In this document: positions 33,469 to 44,599 of the stretch, in pieces
Layout of the letters: each line of letters opens with the position of its first letter
Position numbering within the stretch: the first letter of the stretch is position 1
DNA from: Trematomus loennbergii
Lineage: Eukaryota > Chordata > Actinopteri > Perciformes > Nototheniidae
Assembly: GCA_012861695.1 (NCBI GenBank)
Contig: JAAOOA010000116.1
Location: forward strand, 26,196,970 to 26,260,969
DNA: 64,000 bases
Reading direction: 5' to 3'
Translations under genes and position numbers: made by a program
Notes under the pieces: generated by a model
What the model was told of the DNA's origin: nothing
Seen by the model: the letters and a program-made list of their open reading frames with translations, nothing else
Database searches by the model: none

Positions 33469-35169
33469 GTCTGAGGTCGGAAGGTAAACAACAGACGCCT
33501 AATGTACAGCGAGTGGGTGGGCGTCGCAGTATACGCGGGAAGTTTTTCTTCTTCTTCTCTTGTTTTGCAGCGGATTACAAACAACTTTAAGGTGCACCGC
33601 CACCTACTGTACTCGCCGTGAAGTGGTTTGTGGCCTGCCAGTAAAGCCAAAGCAGAAGAAGAAGAAGTGACGTCAGCGGCTCATTTGCGTAATCTTCCCT
33701 CAGGGAAAAGTACTCCGGTGTGAACGCGATCTGTACTAAGTGCCCTGGGGTTAAAAGCGCCGGGGCTCTTAGTGCCGGAACTAAGTACAGGAAAGTACTT
33801 GGTGTGAACGCGGCTATTGGGTTTTGAGAGCTTTTTCTCTGAAAACAGCTGCAGCCAAAACAACACTATGAGTACGCTGAGAGTGAACCCAAACACTGAG
33901 CTGCAAGAGGAAATTTCCGTAGAGCTCTGGGGAATTTAGGAGTTGGTGATAGTTTTATCTCTGCGTACATCACTATGAGCAACAACAACCAGGTACATAC
34001 ATTTTAAAAAAGCACTTGTGCCTTTGTTGTTTTTTCAGGACTGTGGGAGAAATAATGGCTGCCAGCTTGGCCCAAGGAGGACCAGCTCCGAATTTCCTGA
34101 TGCCTTGGTGCTACAAGTTCCTGTGCACTGGGTCCCTGGACTTGGGAAACTTGGACAAAAGCGATGTGGGAGATGATCAATATACTGATCTCTTATCAAA
34201 AGTAAGAACATAAACACTTAGTTGGCAGCCTAACCTTAATTACAGCAACATTACTGACCTGACAGTTGCAGTCTTTGTAACATGAGCCTTTCTTGACATA
34301 AAAAAGCAAAGACTAATCATCAGTCTAGATCTGACAAAGCACGGAGACAACCATGATATGATCACACTTTCTTGATCACCAGGAATACAATTCTAATTTC
34401 AGGTGGAGGCAGCCACTGACACAACAATTCAAGTTCTCACAGAGGAGATCTTGAACTGTGGTTACACAGGATTAATCAGCTTGGAGTAAAAGGGAGAAAT
34501 AATCCGGTATGTTGGAGATGTTGGTGCTTAATGTATTGTTTCAGAATACAAAATGTGTGTGTAATGTGTATGAATGTTTATAGATTTGATCTAAAAAAAC
34601 ATAAAAGCTACAACTCCACATTTTGGCATCATCACCTGACAACATGGTGAAGCTATAACAATCCCTTTTTCATTGTGGTCTACCATTTAACCATACTCCC
34701 ACTGAGAAAAATCATTATGTCACTGTATTATGTATATGCTCTGGTCATTATTGCCCGACCTTGCCATTGTGCCATAATTGGGTTCCCATGTTTTGGGGAT
34801 AAAATGGCCTTTTTTTAATGAAATACCCCAACCTTGGTTAAATTAATTGTATTCCCTAATAAAACATTACACATTACATTCCCCATAAATTCATAAAGTT
34901 TTACGTATTTTGTGATTAATCATGTTTATTTTTGTTTTACATGTTATGTTGTTTGTATTTGTGCATGTGTGTGTGCATGTCATTTATTACAAAAACAGTG
35001 CTATTGTCCTGCATGCAAACCTGAGGCTGTTCCCGATTCTGCTGCAGATTAAGGATGGCTTGAACCTGTATGGCTTGTGCAATATCATGGCCAAATACCC
35101 TGATATCTGTCAGCCTTTGTTTGTACCAGGGGTAGAAATGACAGTAAGTGCACCATAGATACAATTTTA

Positions 35170-35480
35170 AGATTGTAGATTGAGTTGAAATGGTGTGCTC
35201 TGTGTGCGTCAGTTAGTCTGAAATGCAAGAGTGACAAGTGCTCAACTCACTTGTTTTGTGTAGATCAGACTTCTTACACAGGAAACTTCAACGTAATTAA
35301 ATACCAAAAGATAGGAGAGGTAGGAGAACTTATCTCCAGACAGAGTATCACTTCAATGGGATCGCAAACCAGACAAACATTTGCATTACTTGGGGATGTG
35401 GCAGGATCAGTGTTAGAAGTAAGTATGATTGCAAAGGTCACCTTTTATTTGAATAAAATACAATGTTAACCTCTCCCTCA
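35170..35480. other. Unassigned intronic stretch, open on the plus strand
   Basis: A 95-codon plus frame (35,185-35,469, including GEVGELISRQSITSMGSQTR) lies between HECT exon 13 and the LINE. The HECT exons on either side join in phase without it. It may be upstream LINE sequence; no family recognised. Confidence 0.3.
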
Positions 35481-37060
35481 GCACAAACACAATTCCAAAA
35501 TTGTGGAAGTCAGCGTATGTCCTGCCTCTACTAAAAGGTGGGGAGGCCACTTTATTAAATAATTATAGGCCCATCTCTAAATTATCAGTTCTGGCTAAGG
35601 TTCTTGAACGCCTAGTGAGTGAGCAGGTAAAGGTGTTTTTATGTACAAATGACATCCTGTCTAAACATCAGTCAGGCTTCAGAAAGCAACATAGCACCAT
35701 CACTGCCACAATGAAAGTGGTGAATGATGTGGCGAGTATTTTAGATAATAAGCAGAGCTGTGCAGCTCTATTTATTGACCTTTCCAAAGCGTTTGATACC
35801 GTCGATCATCGCATCTTAAAGTAGAGGCTACTCAGTATTGGCATATCCAGCCATGCAGTGGGGTGGTTTGTGAACTACCTCTCTGAAAGGTCCCAATGTG
35901 TTCCTTTTGATGGGCTGTCTTCTGAGTGGTTAAACATTACTAATGGTGTTCCTCAAGGTTCTGTTTTAGGTCCACTTTTATTCTCCATCTACATCAATAG
36001 TTTAGGTGAAAATGTTGATGGAGCAACCTTACATTTTTATGCGGACGATACCGTTATGTACTGTGCACGTCCCTCCATTAAGGAGGCGGTTGTTAAATTG
36101 CAAGCTGCTTTTAACATTATTCAGACTCAGCTCTCTGAACTAAAGCTTCTTTTTAATGTTGATAAAACCAAGGTAATGCTCTTTTCAAAAGCTAAAAAGA
36201 CACCAGAGCCTGTTTTAGATATTGTAACTACGCAAGGAATAAAACTTGAAGTGGTTGCCTGTTACAAATACCTTGGTATCTGGCTTGATGATTGTCTCAC
36301 TTTTAAACGTCATGTCAATAACCTGCTTAAAAAACTGAGGGTTAGACTAGGTTTCTTCTACAGGAACAAGTCCTGTTTCTCGCTCGAGGCCAGAAAAAGG
36401 CTAGTCTCTGTGACCTTTTTACCTGTGCTGGACTATGGTGATTTGATTTATATGAATGCACCTGCCCATTGCCTGGTCAAGTTAGATGCTGCGTATCACA
36501 GTGCACTGAGATTTGTGACAAACTGTAAAGCATTAACCATCACTGTACCCTGTATGCAAGGGCTGGTTTGCCTTCGCTAACTGTACGGAGGCTCAGTCTC
36601 TGGTACATTTTTATATATAAAGCCATGTTAGGGAAACTTCCATCCTACATCTGCTCCCTGATCTCACGGCGAATTGTAAGTGGCTACTGCCTGAGATCGC
36701 ATGCTGTGGTTTTATTAAATGTGCCAACTGCTAGGACTGTCTTAGGGAAGATAGCATTTAGATGCGCAGCTCCACTGTCCTGGAATAGTCTACAATTTAA
36801 ATGGAAACTGAGCAATCTGGTGCCACTAAATGTTTTTAAAGCTCGGTTGGATGCTACTGAATCGGAAGCTGTTGGTACCTGTTCATGTGGATAGTTATGT
36901 AAATTGTAATCCCTGTAATGATACTGTATGATGTCCTTTTGTTGCTCTGTTTATGTTTTTAATGTTTCATGTGGAACCTACTTGAGCAGGTCTCCCTTGA
37001 AAAAGAGATCAATGATCTCAATGGGATACAACCTGATAAATAAAGGTTTGAAATGAAATG
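35480..37060 (+). mobile_element. 5'-truncated Jockey-superfamily LINE in intron 13 of the HECT-like gene
   Basis: The plus frames read YRPISKLSVLAKVLERL, FIDLSKAFDTVDHRIL, GVPQGSVLGPLLFSIYINS and the catalytic FYADDTVMY, then a long thumb/C-terminal part to about 36,890. One TAG at 35,822-35,824 and a shift near 36,575 break the frame. It ends with an AATAAAGG...GAAATGAAATGAAA tail typical of L2/CR1-like elements. Confidence 0.85.
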
Positions 37061-38145
37061 AAAAAATAAGATGTGACCAACTGATTGATAAATGATTAGC
37101 AATCAATTGATTAGATCTGAAATATTGTAGATGAGATGTGTCATTGCATAACTCAGTTTGTATCCATTGCTACATAACCATGAATCTGTCCAATGGTACT
37201 ATAGACATTTAACCTTTCTCAAGAGGTTCTGGTATGGCGATGAGATTGTTTTTATATTAAATCTTTATATATACACTGAAAACTGGATTGTGCTAATGGG
37301 TGCTCTGCTTTCATTTGAAAGGCTGATGCAGACTTCATCATATCTGTGTGCCAAGCAGAATTCAGTGAGAGAGGCTCAAACAAGGGACAGGTGGAGGTGA
37401 CTTTAATGAATCATCTGCAGGATTTCCTCCAGGAAATTGAGCAAGGTAAAATAATTTGCTGTTCTGTGACTGAAATGTAACCGTCTTTATTGGTTCATAA
37501 AATCAAATAACACATTTACAATATCTCTTCCTCTTAAAATATATATCATCTGCAGTACAAAAGTTGTGCCTGAAAATGTCATCTTAAAATGTTAGTTATC
37601 TTTATTGCCTCTAATTTCAGACAAAACTGATTCAGGGATGGAGAATGCTGCACTTCCCTCATTGTCTCCAAAAGCATTTCTTCAGTGGATAACCGGGCAA
37701 GGCCATGTTCCTGTCCTGCAGGAAGAGAAGAGACGTTTCAAAGTGAATGTTAAGTTCAATCATCACTGCCAGTCACATTTTGGGGAACACAGCATATGTT
37801 ATCCATCTGTTGCAGCTTGCAGTAGAACCATCACCTTCCCTGTCCAACACATGAGATCATATGCCGATTTCAAAGTAGTCCTGGTGGAGGCGTTCCATCT
37901 GGGACAAGAATTCTCACTGGTGTAGATGAATAAGTTATTCATGCAACTGTTGTGGCTGGTTTAGTTCACTTTAAAAGTTTTAACTTTTAGTTTTTAAGAC
38001 TGCCACAGATGAAAAACATTTAAAACAGGAAGAAAACATTTGTTCTAAATAAAAAAATGTTTGAAACTTTGACTTGGTCTTTTTCATATGTCTACATGTA
38101 TATGGCACAGCAGGTGGTGCTCAGACTTACCAACATGACAGTTGC

Positions 38146-40605
38146 TCACTGGAAGATTTGAAGACAACGACAGTAAATGTCTCGACCATGGGAGTCGGAT
38201 GGCTCTGTAGGGTCCACAGCAGCTTGAAGGTCTGCCATATCTTGCTCATTTATGGGCGTGGGAAATTCTGGAACAACAAGCCCAGACTCTTGTAGGGACT
38301 CATCACAGTAAAGGGCACTCTCCCAATCTATGTCAAGTTCTTGCAGATCCTAGGATTCAAATAGCAGTTTAAATAAAGCATACATTTTACAGTGCAATAA
38401 TCAAGAATGTACAGCTTGAATCAATGTATGTTCAACAGAGATAATTGTACAAAAGTAAGTGTGCACCTCAACATTCTCAGCCACATCCGTGCTGTTTTGC
38501 AGCAGGCCCAACTGCCACAACTGCTGAGGGGTCATGTTTCCCTCGGTGCGGAGTGGGTGATGGTTCCAGCCCTCAGTGAAGGTGTGAAGGTCGCTGCGGA
38601 GACGGGGTAGGAACACAAAGTGCACCAGCAAGATGTGCAACGTGTTTGAGATGTCCAGTTGTCCCTCTTCTTCAAGAGTGTGCAGGACATCATAATATGT
38701 GGAAGTTACTGCAGTCCACACATCACGCCAAAGCCGTTCGATTCTGTCGTGGAAAAATTGTAAAGTCATTGGGCCGCAGGGTACAATGGAGCAGAATAAA
38801 GGCAGCTATGCACAGAGTAGATGCAGCTGGGATTCTTGCTTGTTTGACACAGTGAGAAGCACCCCTTAGTTAGTTGTTTTCAAATTGTAAATTAAATGTT
38901 GACATCCAACTGCATACATACACAGTATGTACAATGAATGACTGTCAATGCTGACTCAAGGTTAATGTGAACTTGCTAAACATTTGATTATATTTACCTC
39001 TGGTTGTGGACACTTTTTCCAGAAATAAAACTTGCCCGGTCAGTTCCTCGCACAGTGAACATGAAACGAGCAATGTCGACATTCTCCACACCTTGATCAC
39101 ATCTGACCCTGCGATACAGAGTATATGTGAAAAAGTTATACAGGTATATAATGATAGTTCTGATAACGTGCATGTGATGCATATCAGACTGCACGGCCTC
39201 TTGTACATACCTTGAAGGCAAACCATTCCTCTCACAAGAGGTCAGGAAAAAGGTGAAGCCAGTAGAGGCCTTATTATTGTTGGCAGGTTCCAGGTACATG
39301 ATCTGGACACAAATATAATAATTAAATATAGGAAATACCAGCCTTGTGTTAACCCTGAGTGTAAGTCATTGAAACAGCTGCATTTGATAGTGTTATATGC
39401 CACCTAACATGGGAAAACTATCCAACAATCATTGTGATAACTGTCACACATATATATTATTTGAATCTAAGTACCTTTCTGGAGAAGCCATCAATGCCCC
39501 CAAAAATGACTATGTTATACCTATTTAGGAGAAAAAAATGTTTAGTGTATGTATGTTTGCTCCGCATTTATTTTACAACTGAAATAAAATAAAAAAATGT
39601 ACCTTATGAGTTTGTGGTTAGTATCTACATGCACAAGAGAAAGGGGTGCCCTTACAGAGTAGGTTCTCCTCACAACACAGCCTAACTGTGTCAAACGAGC
39701 AAGAATCCCAGCTGCATCTACTCTGTGCATAGCTGCCTTCATTCTGCTCCACTGTACCCTGTGACCTAAGGACCTTAGTCTTCCCAAGACTAACCTGTAG
39801 CCAATCTGGGGCATCTGAGCTTTGATCTCAGAAACTAACATGTCAAGCTCCTGGTCTGACATTGTACTGTATGACCCTGACACAGAAATTCCAAATTCCG
39901 CCATTCGACGGAATGCTGTAACTTCACTGACTCCCAGCAGTTTGGCTACGCAAGGTATGGGCAACTGGGTGTCTATCAAGGCCTGTAACTTGTCCTGTTG
40001 AATGAGGAATTTGGGTCGCCCCCTTGCCCCTTGCACTGCCTGTATCTCAACAGATGGAATATGTTGCTCATTTTCCACCTGACGTCTAACCAGGTTACAC
40101 AGTTCTCTAAGGGCATTTACTATATTCACTGGCAATTCTATCTGCTCTGCCAATGTGTCAATGAGTATTAATTCATGGGTGCACATGAAATCAAGATAGT
40201 CGAGGTCGACGTCAGTACGGCTGACCACGTACTGCATCTTGCTTTGCAATCTCTCCAAGATATGACGTCTAAGCAGGTTCTGTAGGAAAAGTAGGCAATA
40301 AATATAGGTACAGTTCATGTTACACAATTTATTGTGCATTTGTGCAAATGTAGTGAGGGCAACATATGATCTTACATTAAAAATGACATGAAGAAAACTG
40401 TATATTTCCCTTTTCCTAAACAATTAAATAAGAAACACATTTTGTTATCAGTTGCCTAGCAACAGTGTTCACGTAACGTACAAGCCAATTATTATCATAG
40501 ATGTGCCGCAAATATGACTACCAAATACATTTGAAGGAAGTAACGTTAACGTTAATAGTACCATTCAAATAAAAAACTTACTTGGGGTCCTTGACTTTGC
40601 TCCAT
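38146..40605 (-). CDS. DDE (rve-type) integrase/transposase gene, seven exons, intact as read; possibly IS3EU-like
   Basis: Exons in gene order: 40605-40582, 40279-39603, 39520-39475, 39302-39211, 39108-38998, 38743-38467, 38349-38146. All introns are GT-AG, phases match, and the spliced 1,431 nt give 476 aa with no internal stop. Exon 1 encodes MEQSQGPQ, shared with the convergent HECT-like gene. Residues ~92-97 are GARGRP, then a helix-turn-helix-like segment ([20 protein letters not shown], ~119-138). The catalytic core candidates are D227 (LVHVDTNH), D284 (RCDQGVEN) and E319 (QRIERLW), with 34 residues between the last two, close to DD35[10 protein letters not shown] and [12 protein letters not shown] also match an integrase core of eukaryotic transposons. 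It probably cuts and joins the element's ends in the nucleus. The superfamily name is an inference; IS3EU is my best guess. Confidence 0.8.
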
Positions 40606-40613
40606 GTTGGACA
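40571..40613. repeat. 43-bp inverted repeat carrying the shared first coding exon (right copy)
   Basis: Exact inverse of 26,606-26,648. It gives the DDE gene its ATG (40,605-40,603), eight codons and GTAAGT donor. Confidence 0.9.
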
Positions 40614-40689
40614 TGGGACGTCCGGTACAGAAGTGGGACCGGTCGGAAAATTCACTAGCAATCGCCCCTATTTGTTTATATATATATAA

Positions 40690-40875
40690 TATCTGCATGT
40701 ATATTTTCTATTTCGACATGTATATTTTATATTTTATTTTATTTTTCTTTCTATTCTTGTATATTTTGTAGTTTTGTTTTATTGTAAAATGCCTTTTATA
40801 CTGCTGTAACAACAACAATTTCCCAATTTGGGATCAATAAAGTACTATCTATCTATCTATCTATCTATCTATTAA
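40690..40875 (+). mobile_element. LINE 3'-end fragment with (ATCT)n tail
   Basis: AT-rich sequence ending CCCAATTTGGGATCAATAAA, then six or more TATC units to 40,873. This tail type is frequent in fish LINE 3' ends. Confidence 0.5.
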
Positions 40876-40964
40876 ACTGACGTTATATTAACCTACGCTA
40901 CACAGTGTATTTTGCTTTAATAAAAAATGTTGATCACAAAAAAAGGGTTATTTTGCGATTTGGC

Positions 40965-41350
40965 AAATCTGAGTCTGCTGTTGACTCGTGCATGAGGACG
41001 AGTCTGCTGGATCTCTGGATGTGCTGCTATATGGTTACGGCTCCGAGTCCGCACGAGTCTGCTCTGCTGTGTGTTGCACAGTGAGTCAGGATTTGCGAAT
41101 CTGAGTCTGCTGTTGACTCGTGCATGACGACGAGTCTGCTGGATCTCTGGATCTGCTGCTATATGGTTACGGCTCCGAGTCCGCACGAGTCTGCTCTGCT
41201 GTGTCAGGATTTGCGAATCTGCGAATCTGCGAGTCTGCGAGTCTGCTGTTGACTCGTGCATAATATAGCGCGGGAGCCGGGTGCTGGAGGAGGGGCTATG
41301 CTCGTGCACATGACGAGTATGGATCTCTGGATCTGCTAGTCCCCACGAGT
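40965..41350. repeat. GAGTC/GACTC-rich repeat, ~125-bp unit twice plus fragments
   Basis: CTGAGTCTGCTGTTGACTCG occurs at about 40,972 and 41,101, each followed by TGGATCTCTGGAT(G/C)TGCTGC and GGCTCCGAGTCCGCACGAGT. A degenerate third unit runs to 41,350. The dense short motif could be transposase-binding subterminal repeats (inference). The 158-codon minus frame across it is a repeat by-product. Confidence 0.7.
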
Positions 41351-41641
41351 CTGCAGGAAGTTTCACTGATCCGCGTCCCCTCCCCTGAGCCAAACGATAA
41401 CTTCTGGCAGGCAGCTATCCTACTTGCTAAAGGGTAGGCAGATGGACTGGGGTACGTTGTAATGTGATTTTACATGTTATAAAGAGAGTAGCGAGTGACG
41501 CAATTTATAGTTTTCATTTGTACGTCACACCAAGTGTGGGACTCAAGGACTCGGGATGGAGAGGGGAGACTCGTCACGACCAGCTCATTTCTAGGATCCG
41601 GGTTAATGATCCGGATGAATCAGGACTCGCCCATCTCTAGG

Positions 41642-41935
41642 TTGTTGCACAAAAGATCCGAGCGCGCACAGAAGAAATCTGAGAGCAGACATTTCACGAG
41701 CGCACAGAAACAGCCTGAGTGCGAGGAGAAGGTTTTAAGCTGGAACACAGGAAATCTGTAAGCAGCAATATATCTGAGTGCAAGCGTACAGTTTGAGCAG
41801 AAGCAGAGCAAATCTGAGTGTGAGGACAGGGTTTGAGGGAAAGAAATACATAATCTGAACGTGAAATCAATAAAGTATGCTCTCAAATTTAAATACCACG
41901 CTCTTGAATAAAGATAGGGAATAACCCCCATAACA
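41642..41935. repeat. Inverted repeat, right arm (partner 25,552-25,842)
   Basis: Reverse complement of the left arm (see that entry). Beyond it, 41,960-42,045 and 42,087-42,175 are two direct copies of an ATGCCGTT(G/T)CCATGG...CACGATGT unit. Confidence 0.75.
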
Positions 41936-42302
41936 GTCCAGCCGTGAAGACATCTACGAGACAGTTTTGAGATTTCTTCAAATGCCGTTGCCATGGCAAC
42001 ACAATGCTCGCCATGAAACACGATGTCGCTGTAACTCCAATGGACACGGTCCGATCGTCCCCAAACTTTGCTTGTATATCACCGGTCCATGCCTCAACAG
42101 CTCTACGCCAAATCTGAGATCTCACCATAGGCTGTTTCCATGGAAACGCATCCCTCGCCATAAAACACGATGTTGTCGTGATACTTTTATAAAATCAGTC
42201 ATAATCACACTGACAGACAAGAGGGGTTTCCGCCGCAGGTTTCTGTGTACGTAATCTGCACGACTTGCGCGTCCACATCTCCACGTGCAGTGCTGCATAA
42301 AC

Positions 42303-42698
42303 ATGGCAGAGTCAGCGATAACTTTCGAGGGGTGGAGGTATGCCCATTATTTTGAGTTCGTCCGAAGAATAGACAGGAATGTGACGGTGAGGTGCAAACT
42401 GTGTCCAGGCCAGAAGCTGTTATACACTGCTGCAAACACCACGTCAAACCTCAACAAACACCTGCAAAGAACACATGCTAAGGTGAAGCTAATAGCTAAG
42501 GACCCCCGAACCCAGAGTGAGGATGTGAGTGCGCCGCCGCCGACTCTGAAGCGGCACAAATTAGAATTTGGAGGACCGGTAACCAAAGCAGAGATGGACA
42601 GGCTTGTAGCATCCTTCATAGGAGAGGTAATGTTGCCCATTAGCACAGTGGAATCACCATCGCATCGTTCAGAGATATACTGCGCAAAATACAGATAG
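42303..42698 (+). pseudogene. hAT transposase N-terminus with BED zinc finger
   Basis: From ATG 42,303 the frame reads MAESAITFEGWRYAHYFEF, then VRCKLCPGQKLLY and NLNKHLQRTHAKVK, a Cys2-His2-type BED finger as in hAT transposases. It ends at TAG 42,696-42,698 after 131 residues, against 600-700 for a full transposase. The catalytic and dimerisation parts are absent. Confidence 0.7.
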
Positions 42699-42972
42699 CA
42701 GGAGACAGAGGACAGCCATAGTCAGAGCTATCTGGATCAGTCTTATGCGACAATGGAAACTGAAACTAAAGAGAACATTTGAAACTTTAGCAGTCTGCGT
42801 GATCTGCCTGTAGGGAGGGGCGGGCCGGCCCTGCGAGTAAAGTAACGAGTAAAGTAACGAGTAAAGTAACGAGTTACTTTTTATGTAGAGAGTAACGAAG
42901 TAGTGTAATATATATATTGTAATATGTAATATGTAATATATTACTTTTTTTAGTAACGACCCCATCTCTGGT

Positions 42973-43150
42973 GATGAAAAGCAGATGTCTCTCAGCCTGT
43001 TAGGCTACAATGTCATTGAACGAATAGTGAAAACCAGCACTTCAGAACAAATGGATGCTATAAGAAGAGAGCAGTTGCATGAGACTTTAACAGCAGCTAT
43101 TCCCAGTCTTGACAAAAAAAACATCACAGCCTTCATTAACCTAGTGCAGG
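42973..43150 (+). pseudogene. Ty3/gypsy-like pol scrap (post-protease region)
   Basis: The plus frame reads SLSLLGYNVIERIVKTST and then DKKNITAFINLV. The LLGYNVIE motif is typical just after the protease of fish gypsy elements. Stretch 43,150-43,985 holds only AT-rich sequence and a short CA run (43,230-43,251). Confidence 0.4.
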
Positions 43151-43987
43151 GATGGGCAACTTGGATGGTGGTGGGGGCCACATAATTTATGTACTGGCCA
43201 CCAGGGGGCTGCAGATTCACTTGGAACACACACACACACACACACACACACAATACTACTACGTCTTCATTGACATTTTAGAATCTTTCAGAGATCATTC
43301 TCTAATAAGCTCACTAAACAATTATCAGTACACAGAAATGTTATTTAATTTTTACAACTGGCATGTTTGTATTGAACAGGTTATTTAACAGTGGAATAAA
43401 ACTATTTTAAACTATTGGAAAGCACGGAAAATGTGTGTGCATTGAGATGAACCATTAAGATGACATAAACATGAAGTCATGAACACTAACCCAGACATTA
43501 GTTGTCTAACTTGAACCTAAGACACTTGTAGCCTGTCTCTGCTGACGCAAAATAAAGGGAATGTCAACACAGACACCTGTCAACCCGCACTCTGCTGTTC
43601 CTCAGCGCCGCTCCCCCTCCTGCTGAAATTATGAATGAAAAGCGTATAGTAATCATAGATAACATGGCAGGGTCCGTGATAGTTTGTTTTCATCTGATTT
43701 CAAATAAACAAAGTCTTGGTTTTTAGAATATTAAACTTGTTTCGTCAAATTCAGATGATAAATACAACTTTTAAGCTTGTAAAGGCATAACTACAAGCGG
43801 TAACTTAACGTCACAGCAGGCATAACAACAGCCGGTGTTTCTTGTGAGTGTTTCCCCAGGAAACAAACACAATACACACAAACGCGTCACAGATTTTTTC
43901 GCGGTATTTGACTGCCGAACGAAATCATGTACGCAGCTCGCGACGTAACTAGGAGTCTAGTGGACGGTATCAGTACTACAAGTAAAA

Positions 43988-44597
43988 CAAACAGTGGCTT
44001 ACATCAACAGGCAGGGCGGAGTCAGCTCCGCCGCCTTGTTGAGCGCAGCGGAGAACCTGTGGTTGTGGGCCTCAGAGAATGTTTTTATCTCTAAAGGCCC
44101 TCCACATTCCGGGACTGGAGAACAGGGGGGGCCGGCCTCATGTCAAGAGGCGGGCCCCTGCCAGACGAATGGTGGTTCTCCCTGGCTCGGCAGGACAATC
44201 CACCCTTGGGGGTGGACACGTTTGCACACGAGCCATGGCCAAGAAAGCTGCTCTACGCCTTTCCACCGCTGCGTCTCATTCCCCCACTCCTGGAGAGGGT
44301 GAGACGAGAACAGTTGTCGGTCATTCTGGTCGCCGCTCGGCGTCGTGGTACGCAGAAGTGACACAAATGATGGTGGGCCAGCCCTGGACCGTCCCTCAGT
44401 TCTGGGGGGCGCTGTCTCAGGAAGCAGGTGCAATAGGGGCGTTACCCACTCTGGGCCAACCTCTCCAGGCTTGGCTCCTGAGAGGGATAGGCTGAGAAGG
44501 GGTGGACTGTCTGACAAAGTTATACAGACTATCCAGGCAGCAAGAGCGGGATCCACCACAGCCTGTTACAGGACGAAGTGGTTGGGATTCCTATAGT
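43988..44597 (+). pseudogene. DIRS RNase H/linker fragment, copy 2
   Basis: Frames read MAYINRQGGVSSAALLSAAE, then (after shifts) LKALHIPGLENRGGRPH and GLSDKVIQTIQAARAGSTTA, matching copy 1 in the same order. At least two frame changes occur. It stops abruptly at about 44,597, where RT sequence begins. Confidence 0.75.
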
Positions 44598-44599
44598 TA

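Larger units (their letters stand above)
30761..33816 (-). mobile_element. PIF/Harbinger transposon remnant in intron 10 of the HECT-like gene
   Basis: The left end GCCGCATTCACACCGGAGTA and the right end (inverse GCCGCGTTCACACC.AGTACT) are terminal inverted repeats. Inside are a minus-strand nuclease fragment (33,040-33,468), plus-strand pieces resembling the Myb-like partner gene (about 31,490-31,585 and 32,299-32,430: RTRDANFFDTAQALEDRR), and a 174-bp tandem repeat. Flanks read TTA and TAT, so the expected three-base duplication is not clear. Confidence 0.75.
26614..37925 (+). pseudogene. HECT-type E3 ligase-like gene, fifteen exons, two disabling lesions; carried by a transposon
   Basis: Exons: 26614-26637, 27468-27655, 27785-28007, 28211-28286, 28370-28657, 28741-28824, 28943-29016, 29405-29467, 29970-30178, 30338-30434, 34039-34201, 34403-34506, 34999-35143, 37322-37445, 37621-37925. 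All junctions are GT-AG. The product would be ~721 aa: MEQSQGPQ; a Gln-rich stretch; two short zinc-finger-like Cys/His patches (CRVCGSCMP..HVKSC, CPVCLIEYP..HASSC) like ubiquitin-binding fingers; then a HECT-like half (FLGEAGINTGALRKEF) ending in SVAACSRTITFP, where HECT ligases keep their catalytic Cys. G2E3-like fish proteins share this plan (family knowledge). Lesions: one surplus base early in exon 5 (about 28,378), inferred from phase; total length is 3n+1. A TAA lies in exon 12 at 34,487-34,489. Introns hold a hAT MITE, a Harbinger element and a LINE. The gene converges on the DDE gene at 38.1 kb. Confidence 0.75.

Noticed and set aside
40917..41393. 158-codon minus frame rich in Arg/Ser/His
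   Set aside because: Follows the tandem GAGTC-rich repeat exactly, so it is a by-product of repeat periodicity.
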